Shown in pieces: positions 9,012-13,878 of a DNA stretch of 13,878 nucleotides. The notes below the pieces were generated by a model, which saw only the letters and a list, made by a program, of their open reading frames with translations, ran no database searches and was not told the DNA's origin. Source of the DNA: Falciphora oryzae (taxonomy: Eukaryota > Ascomycota > Sordariomycetes > Magnaporthales > Magnaporthaceae). The position numbers were made by a program, and so were the translations under genes. The stretch covers positions 1-13,878 of the forward strand of contig JNVV01000122.1 of assembly GCA_000733355.1 (NCBI GenBank), in the 5' to 3' direction. Each line of letters starts with the position of its first letter. Positions within the stretch are counted from its first letter, which is position 1.

Positions 9012-9352
9012 ATAAATTTAATTCGCGAGCACCGAGGCGCTGCCCCGGCGCAACACACCCTCATTCCCTTACGTACTTTCCTTTTGTTCCACTGATCACA
9101 AGGACGCTTCCACGACGGAATCCTTACGAGCAGTTGCATGAAGACAAGCAGACGGTACCACTGTTCAACACAGCAGGACCGTATACGAAGCGCAGACATG
9201 GTTTTTACTCCCAGGCTCCGGAGCGGGGGCGACACGCACCCGAGGACGAGTTCAAGGGTTTTTACATGTAAATACTACATAGTAGAGGCACCGAGGTCTT
9301 TTACAGACATAACGGACGTATGAATATATATATATAAATTTAATTCGCGAGC
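9012..9352 (+). repeat. 19-bp exact direct repeats bounding a 303-bp interval
   Basis: ATAAATTTAATTCGCGAGC occurs at 9012-9030 and again at 9334-9352. Neither copy is coding. They could be target or recombination scars, or ends of a small inserted unit, but no terminal inverted repeats were found in between. Confidence 0.8.
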
Positions 9353-9512
9353 TATAATTATAATTGTGCTTGTTTAAGCGGATGTAGCTATGTCGCGATA
9401 ATTAATTTTCCTGCCTTTGCCTTAGCCATAGTCGCAGCTATCTGCTAAGCTAAATCCAGGGGAGGGGAGCGCTACCCATGTTGATAGAAAAGGTTACGTA
9501 GTTCGACTTTGC

Positions 9513-9556
9513 GTGTCCTCGCCTTGGGGACGAGGACACCGAAACTTCGGGGTTTC
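9513..9556 (+). other. Two adjacent hairpins
   Basis: GTGTCCTCG (9513-9521) pairs perfectly with CGAGGACAC (9531-9539) around a 9-nt loop. GAAAC (9541-9545) then pairs with GTTTC (9552-9556). No T tract follows, and no gene lies just upstream, so a terminator role is not supported. They may mark the end of a decayed element. Confidence 0.55.
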
Positions 9557-9953
9557 ATTTTCGGGTACAAATAAGTGGGAAAAAGTGTTGCAATCCCATT
9601 GCGCCACACAAGTTAAAAGCGAAGCCCCGCTTATCAACCAGGTGGCTGACAATCGGGTCAAATATGCTTTGCGACAAAAAGGGTTTTGACAAAAAGGGTC
9701 GATTTAGTTAATCGCCTAGTATTGAAAGCTTATTTCCCTAATCGTTTCACTATTGCTTAAACAACCAATCTCGCAACCTCGACACGCCGCTTTTGCTCGT
9801 TACATGCGTTTTTCAAGCATTCGTAAAAGGTAATCCAAACTGTTATCGGAAGGCCCGCTGATTGGGGTGGCAGTGCCACAAGTCCCCAGTTGTGATGGGG
9901 ATCCCAAGCATGGTTTCGAGCGCCCCCCCTCAAGCGGTCCGACCCGCACAAGC

Positions 9954-10156
9954 TGTCACGGCCAGTAGGGCCCTGACTGTAGATAGAAGGAGTTGGGACT
10001 GGAGACCCTTATCGTCAGATAAGGGCGGAGGCTCCACAAGGTGGATCCCGCACAGAGATATCCCAAATCTCTGCAGGGCCAGGCCTCCGGCCTCCAACCT
10101 ACTCCGAATATCATCTTCCTGCTACTCCAATATCTCTGCCCTCGACTGCTGTGACA
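9954..10156 (+). repeat. LTR 1 (203 bp)
   Basis: It starts TGTCACGG and ends TGTGACA, so TGTCA/TGACA form the terminal inverted repeat, and a primer-binding site begins two bases after its end. It contains hairpins CCCTTAT/ATAAGGG (10006-10025) and AGGCC-TCC-GGCCT (10081-10093). The second hairpin is shared with LTR 2. It is 42 bp longer than LTR 2 and alignable only in patches, so the two are diverged relatives rather than a recent pair. Confidence 0.75.
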
Positions 10157-10158
10157 AA

Positions 10159-10173
10159 TGGTAGCAACTCCGG
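10159..10173 (+). other. Primer-binding site of the short element
   Basis: TGGTAGCAACTCCGG begins two bases past LTR 1. TGG would pair with the CCA end of a tRNA, and the rest would pair with its 3' acceptor and T-stem. The same 15 bases, and 3 more, follow LTR 2. The tRNA was not identified. Confidence 0.75.
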
Positions 10174-10447
10174 ACAACAAGGACACCGGCCTTCCGCGCG
10201 AGGGAAGATCGCACGCGCAAAGCTCCTAGATTGAGTAAAGCCGTCCTACTAGGGCGCCGCCACCAGACCTGGCGACCAGACCCTCGGCAATTGGAAACGC
10301 CTCTCCAGACCAGAGACCAAAGCCGTCTTCCCCCGAGGCGCACGCCAACAGAACGTCGTCGATCCAGATTATCAGCGACAAGTCGATCCAGATTATCGGC
10401 TTTGGAAGCCTCCAGACGAGGCAAGCCGTCTCCGACCGAGGCGCACC

Positions 10448-10640
10448 GCCAATCGCCGTCCCCTTTATTGGGCCCGACGCACGCTTCCCCTCTCACCAGT
10501 CATCTACCCCGCTGTCGCAAGCTTAAGGCGGCTTCAGCAATCAACAGTCATCTATCCCGTTGGCGCAAGCTTAAGGCGGCGTCGACAATCACTAGCACCC
10601 CGTCAATCGCCGTCCCCTTCGTTGGGCCCGACGCTTCCCC
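10448..10640 (+). repeat. Nested direct repeats in the short element
   Basis: A 48-bp unit beginning AGTCATCTA is tandemly duplicated (10498-10545 and 10546-10593). Each unit holds a hairpin with the GC-UUAAG-GC top (10511-10538 and 10559-10586). The pair is flanked by two copies of a block beginning CAATCGCCGTCCCC (about 10450-10490 and 10603-10640). Related AGTCATCTA strings reappear in the downstream leader at 11361 and 11459. Confidence 0.75.
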
Positions 10641-10707
10641 CACCAAAAATCAACCTCCCGTCAGAACGCCTTCACCTACACGCCAGAAGGCCTCCCCCAA
10701 ACCAAGG

Positions 10708-10821
10708 GCCTCGAGCACACACAAGAGCCTCGAGCACGCACAAGAGCCTCGAGCACGCACAAGAGCCTCGAGCACGCACAAAAGCCTCGAGTACGCACAA
10801 GAGCCTCTGGCACCTACCAGA
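10708..10821 (+). repeat. 19-bp tandem repeat array, about six units
   Basis: Units of GCCTCGAGCACGCACAAGA start at 10708, 10727, 10746, 10765 and 10784, with a degenerate sixth at 10803 and further scraps to about 10870. The period is not a multiple of three, yet no forward frame contains a stop, so the array gives overlapping open frames that mimic a gene. CACGAG and CTCGAG are repeated in each unit. Confidence 0.9.
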
Positions 10822-10980
10822 CCCCCGGCCTCTGGGCACGCACAAGAGCCCCAGAGCCTCCGGCACGCACGAGGCCTACCGACCCAACCAACCCCCAAGC
10901 AAATCACACGGATAGGAAAGGCTACTTTGGAGGACTTTGGAGCACCGAGGACGGTGCTATCTTTTTTGTGAGCCGGCATA

Positions 10981-11141
10981 TGTCACGGCACGTAGGGGCC
11001 CGTCACGTGCCCGGGCCTCCACACGGGCCTCCAGGCCACAGTAGATAGAGATTTTCTCCAGGCCCCAGGCCTCCGGCCTGGCTTCCTTCCCAATACCAAT
11101 CTTCTTTGCCGCCATTTTCTCTAGCCCCCCATGCAGTGACA
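10981..11141 (+). repeat. LTR 2 (161 bp), shared by both elements of the chain
   Basis: It starts TGTCACGG and ends CAGTGACA, and a primer-binding site follows after two bases. It shares with LTR 1 the ends, GTAGATAGA and the AGGCC-TCC-GGCCT hairpin (here CCAGGCC/GGCCTGG, 11065-11081). GGCACGT and ACGTGCC form another stem near its 5' end. It appears to serve as 3' LTR of the short element and 5' LTR of the gag element. Confidence 0.75.
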
Positions 11142-11143
11142 AA

Positions 11144-11158
11144 TGGTAGCAACTCCGG
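11144..11158 (+). other. Primer-binding site of the gag element
   Basis: TGGTAGCAACTCCGG starts two bases after LTR 2, with identical sequence and spacing to the site after LTR 1. It is expected to prime minus-strand DNA synthesis from a tRNA ending in CCA. Confidence 0.78.
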
Positions 11159-11234
11159 ACAACCTAAGCGACCGGCGCGGACGTGACCGCGTAGATCAAG
11201 TCACGACCCTACCTTTCCCCTACTCTTTCGATTC

Positions 11235-11609
11235 TCGCACGCTTGTGGCTGCGATAATCCTTCTCCCCACGCGTCAGCTTTCGGCGACGCACTGGATCTA
11301 CGTCTCCCGGCCAGCTTTCGGCGGCCAAGACGCTCTACCTACCGCTACCTTCCCCTGCACAAGTCATCTACCCCGGCGCACGCTTTCGGCTGCGTCAATC
11401 ACCAATTCCCCTACAGATATCCCATCCCCGGCTCCTGCTTTCGGCGGCGCCAAACACAAGTCATCTATCCCCGTCGGCGTCAGCTTTTGGCGACGTCGAT
11501 AAACACCACTCTCTAGCCTGCGGTGACGGGCTCGCACCATCCGGATCCCCTCTTTAGGGCTGCAAAGGATAACCCTCTGTCTGTCACGTCAAGCTTTTGG
11601 CGGGCGTGA
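11235..11609 (+). other. Array of seven bulged hairpins in the retroelement leader RNA
   Basis: Hairpins lie at 11235-11254, 11271-11290, 11309-11326, 11375-11396, 11430-11451, 11474-11499 and 11584-11609. Each has a lower stem, one unpaired base on the 5' side, a GC/GC clamp of two pairs and a 5-nt loop (UUGUG, UUUCG four times, UUUUG twice). Lower stems are UCGCA/UGCGA, GCGUC/GACGC, GGCC/GGCC, GGCGCA/UGCGUC, GGCUCC/GGCGCC (one mismatch), UCGGCGUC/GACGUCGA and UCACGUC/GGCGUGA (with an extra A-G mismatch). Stem sequences differ but pairing is kept, which points to selection on RNA shape. The array lies between the primer-binding site and gag, where retroelement packaging signals reside. Function is inferred. 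Confidence 0.65.
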
Positions 11610-11648
11610 GATTCGGATCATCCTGCCTTCACTTCGTGCCCAAACACC

Positions 11649-13199
11649 ATGGCAGACTCTCCAACCACGGATCCTCCGGGAACCGGCACTAACCAATCGA
11701 TAAGTACGCCTATGCCTGGCGCAATGCCCGAATCCTCAATCGTTGAGGTCGATTCCCCAGCACCTCATCGGGCTACTACCAACCTACCGCACAACGACAG
11801 TGTGTATCTCGAGAGGGCGAAGCGAACCAACAGTCGGTTTGAGGTGATGCAACCACCGGGTACCAAGCCACCCACCAAACCTCCTGCTGCCGCGACAGCC
11901 TTCGACCCTCCGCCTAATAACAGCTACAACTTCGAGTACGACCTCACTCGAGATATCCGCCCTGGCAGGTCAGCATCGGTCATTCACCACCCGCCGCGTG
12001 GAGAACGTGAGACCACGTCACAGACCGTTGTAGACGACCATGCCCCTCGGCCCCAAGGCGACCCACGACTTGGATCCAACAGCAAAACCATCCGACGTCT
12101 CGACGAAGAGGTCAAGCACCAGAGCGACCGCATGGATCGCACCCTTGACGTCCTCCAACGCATGCAAGACCGTCAGAATCGGCGGGACGAGGAACAGCGC
12201 AAGCGAGACGAGGACCAGAGCAAAACCATGAAACAGATAATGGCCAAGCTGGGAAGCATCGAAAACAGCCGAGAGCGCTCTCGCCGCTCCCGACACGAGC
12301 AACACTACAGCTCCAGCGCTTCGCGATCCAGTCACAACCGTCGTGCCACCTCGCCAGACCTTAGCGAAGCACGACGCCGCTTGGGCGAAGTCCGACGTGA
12401 ACAGACTCGAGCCTACAACGCACCGGTACAGCCATTGCGCGACGACCAAGACCCCTTCTCTGGCGCGCGCGCCACCTCTCCTTACAGCAACAGTCACCTG
12501 GACGCTGAGCCTGAGGCACACCTCGGACGGCCCAATGTGGGAGCACCTCGTCCTAAGCCTCAGCTGCCCTCAGCCAAACAGGCCCACGTAACATATACTG
12601 TTGCGGGCGGCAACGGCGACCCGTCGGACCCCTCATCCTCTTCCAACGACGACGATGATGGAGGAGCCCCTTTCGACCGAGAACCAAAGGAGCCTCCGCT
12701 TCGCCCACTGGCAGACCCTCGTCCTCTCCGGTCTACTCCCATCAACACTCCTATCCAGGACCCAGCTCGGAGCAAAGGCAACCCTTACGTCCCTTTGCCG
12801 AGAGATAGGAGGGACCGAGATCGAGATCGGGACCGGGACGCTCGAGAGGATGTAGAGGACCGCGCCACCCGTGACTACAGGCAGCAGACAGTCGACACCC
12901 ACGTCTCTACTCGCCCTAACGGAGACCGCTTCCTCCTCAAGCGAGAGATGATCGGAGTTTTCGATCCCTACCAAGAAGACCCCGACAACCAGGGTATCTT
13001 GTTTGACTCTAAGCTGACAATCTTTACAGACGTCTACTCCTTCACCGAGCGGATCGAGACCTTCCGCGAAAACCCAGACACGGTTCAGGACGTCGATTAC
13101 CAGCTGCTTAACCTTTTCCAGACCCTCCTCAGCGGCTCAGCAGCTATCTGGTGGAGCAGCCAGCTTGATCGTGAGGAACGCGCCACCTTGAGAGTTTAA
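11649..13199 (+). CDS. Gag polyprotein of the Ty3/gypsy element, ending at a premature stop
   Basis: The ATG at 11649 sits in CACCATGG, a strong fungal start context, and gives 516 residues before TAA at 13197-13199. Residues 1-145 are Pro/Ser/Thr-rich and disordered. About 146-210 is a charged coiled coil (RRLDEEVKHQSDRMDR and following). Residues 211-430 are disordered with Ser-Arg, acidic (NDDDD) and RDRDRDRD stretches. The capsid-like fold begins near 432 with REMIGVFDPYQ, DVYSFTERIETF and GSAAIWWSSQLD. Gag builds the virus-like particle and binds element RNA. The stop falls inside the capsid domain and the same frame continues open behind it to the window end. It is therefore best read as a single nonsense mutation, possibly CAA to TAA, and not as the natural end of gag. 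Confidence 0.85.
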   Translation: MADSPTTDPPGTGTNQSISTPMPGAMPESSIVEVDSPAPHRATTNLPHNDSVYLERAKRTNSRFEVMQPPGTKPPTKPPAAATAFDPPPNNSYNFEYDLTRDIRPGRSASVIHHPPRGERETTSQTVVDDHAPRPQGDPRLGSNSKTIRRLDEEVKHQSDRMDRTLDVLQRMQDRQNRRDEEQRKRDEDQSKTMKQIMAKLGSIENSRERSRRSRHEQHYSSSASRSSHNRRATSPDLSEARRRLGEVRREQTRAYNAPVQPLRDDQDPFSGARATSPYSNSHLDAEPEAHLGRPNVGAPRPKPQLPSAKQAHVTYTVAGGNGDPSDPSSSSNDDDDGGAPFDREPKEPPLRPLADPRPLRSTPINTPIQDPARSKGNPYVPLPRDRRDRDRDRDRDAREDVEDRATRDYRQQTVDTHVSTRPNGDRFLLKREMIGVFDPYQEDPDNQGILFDSKLTIFTDVYSFTERIETFRENPDTVQDVDYQLLNLFQTLLSGSAAIWWSSQLDREERATLRV

Positions 13200-13878
13200 G
13201 GCCTGACAGCAATCCTTACAGCCCTTGAGCGACAGTTCGCTCCAGACGCTGGCAAGGCCACTAAGCTTTTCACTGAAGCGACTCTCACCCTCCGAAACCT
13301 TGCCGCAGATGAGTCCGCCTTGCACCAGTTCGTCTTCAAGATGCTCCGTCTTGCCAAGGGCATGGGCATTACTCAAAACGGCAACTGGTACGGCACCATG
13401 ATCCAGATCTGGAACCGCCTTGATTTGAGCATCCAAACGCGGCTAAGAGCTCCCAAATCGACTGAGACTCGCGCTGAGTACCTCCGCTACATTGAGGAAA
13501 ACAACTTGGTGCTGGTTGCCGTGGCCCGGAAGCACTATCCCAATGCTGTGGCCAAGAGACACGACCTCCGCAGCAAGGGCCATGACGACGACTACAGTGG
13601 CAAGCGCGACAACTACAGCTCTGGCAAGTCTGGCAGTCGCCATCACGACAAATCCCATGACAAGCGTCGGGATTATGACCGGGACTACCGCCCTTCAGAC
13701 TCTCGCCGCCACGACTCTCGCCACTACGACTCTCGTCGTGACTCTGACCGCAAGGACTACCATCGCGACAAGGATCGCGATTACAAATCTCGCGACTACA
13801 AGCGAAACGACTACAAGAACCGTGATAGTCGCAAGGACGACTACAAGAGGAGTGGCAGCCGTGACCGTCGCGACAAGG
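13200..13878 (+). pseudogene. Rest of Gag after the premature stop, partial
   Basis: The frame of the upstream gag stays open for 226 codons to the edge. It first completes the capsid domain (GLTAILTALERQFAP, LHQFVFKMLRLAKGMG, RYIEENNL). It then becomes a tail of about 100 residues made almost only of Arg, Asp, Lys, Ser, Tyr and His (DYRPSDSRRHDSRHYDSRRD type). No CCHC zinc knuckle appears before the edge. The basic/acidic tail could replace the knuckle in RNA binding, which is an inference. No independent start is likely, so this part would be expressed only by stop readthrough or from an intact sister copy. Confidence 0.75.

Larger units (their letters stand above)
8869..9953. other. Intergenic stretch, no gene; short repeats and hairpins
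   Basis: No open frame has an ATG, useful length and recognisable motif. The stretch contains a palindrome AGCTAATCATTAGCT (8996-9010), a 19-bp exact direct repeat (9012-9030 and 9334-9352), an (AT)n run (9323-9336), a strong hairpin (9513-9539) and two 12-bp copies of GACAAAAAGGGT (9673-9684 and 9688-9699). Base composition shifts to AT-rich from about 9320 to 9420. The stretch probably consists of worn transposon remnants. Confidence 0.55.
9954..11141 (+). mobile_element. Short non-autonomous LTR element (upstream member of a chain)
   Basis: An LTR (9954-10156), a primer-binding site, an 824-bp internal region without gag or pol motifs and a second LTR (10981-11141) follow one another. The last bases of the internal region (about 10930-10980), with GGAGGACTTTGGAGCACCGAGG, look like the 3' untranslated end of a gypsy element running into a 3' LTR. 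The downstream LTR is shared with the gag-carrying element. The internal region is repetitive and has an open frame over 10231-10971, but that frame has no ATG and passes through 19-bp repeats that lack stops in every frame, so it is not called as a gene. An internally deleted relative of the downstream element is the likely nature. Confidence 0.6.
10981..13878 (+). mobile_element. 5' part of a Ty3/gypsy retrotransposon, cut by the window edge
   Basis: The order is 5' LTR (10981-11141), primer-binding site (11144-11158), a 490-bp untranslated leader with iterated hairpins, then gag from 11649 to beyond the window. Pol is not reached. The gag type, with FDPY...DVYSFTERIETF in the capsid part, is typical of fungal Ty3/gypsy elements. 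With a single stop in about 740 codons, it is far less decayed than the chromovirus at the left end, which suggests a younger insertion or weaker RIP here. Confidence 0.85.

Noticed and set aside
9655..9716. A possible Helitron 3' end (CTAGT at 9716 after GC-rich hairpins)
   Set aside because: No stable hairpin lies within the usual 10-12 bases before CTAG, and no Rep/helicase sequence or 5' TC end was seen.
10708..10870. A CRISPR-like array
   Set aside because: The repeats are directly adjacent 19-mers without unique spacers, in a fungal retroelement, so this is a minisatellite.
10231..10971. A 246-codon open frame in the short element
   Set aside because: It begins with TTG, not ATG, crosses a 19-bp repeat array that is open in every forward frame, and shows no domain. 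It ends at the LTR border.

Overview
The window looks like a gene-poor, transposon-rich stretch of a filamentous ascomycete (Pezizomycotina, probably a plant-associated Sordariomycete). The basis is a fungal endopolygalacturonase, a surface protein with the cysteine module found in fungal glucan-active enzymes, fungal Ty3/gypsy pol and gag fragments, and decay dominated by CAG/CAA/TGG-to-TAG/TAA changes like those left by repeat-induced point mutation (RIP). The species cannot be named from the sequence alone.

Layout. 1-2507: the 3' part of a dead Ty3/gypsy chromovirus (RNase H-integrase linker, integrase, chromodomain, polypurine tract and a 495-bp 3' LTR), with eight nonsense codons and two frameshifts. 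2508-3864: no convincing gene, with an AT-rich start and a 17-bp tandem pair. 3865-4116: a 252-bp MITE with 27-bp terminal inverted repeats bounded by TA. 4410-5327 (+): a single-pass membrane protein with a Ser/Thr/Pro stalk and a C-terminal cysteine-rich domain. 5579-6335 (-): a broken alpha/beta-hydrolase-like gene. 6336-7767: a long intergenic region with several CreA-type sites. 7768-8868 (+): an intact secreted GH28 endopolygalacturonase. 8869-9953: no gene, with short repeats and hairpins. 9954-13878: a chain of related Ty3/gypsy pieces, LTR - PBS - short repetitive internal region - LTR - PBS - leader - gag, running off the right edge. The gag frame is open except for one stop.

The two intact genes act at or outside the cell surface. 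The polygalacturonase cuts plant pectin. The membrane protein may bind or sense wall polysaccharide, which is an inference. They do not form a cluster, and the rest is mobile DNA at different stages of decay.

The most unusual signal is in the untranslated leader of the right-hand retroelement (11235-11609). Seven small hairpins share one architecture: a variable lower stem, one bulged nucleotide on the 5' side, a G-C/C-G clamp and a 5-nt loop UU(N)(N)G. The lower stems differ in sequence but keep pairing. Two more of the same type lie in the upstream short element. This suggests a selected RNA structure, perhaps a Gag-binding packaging signal.
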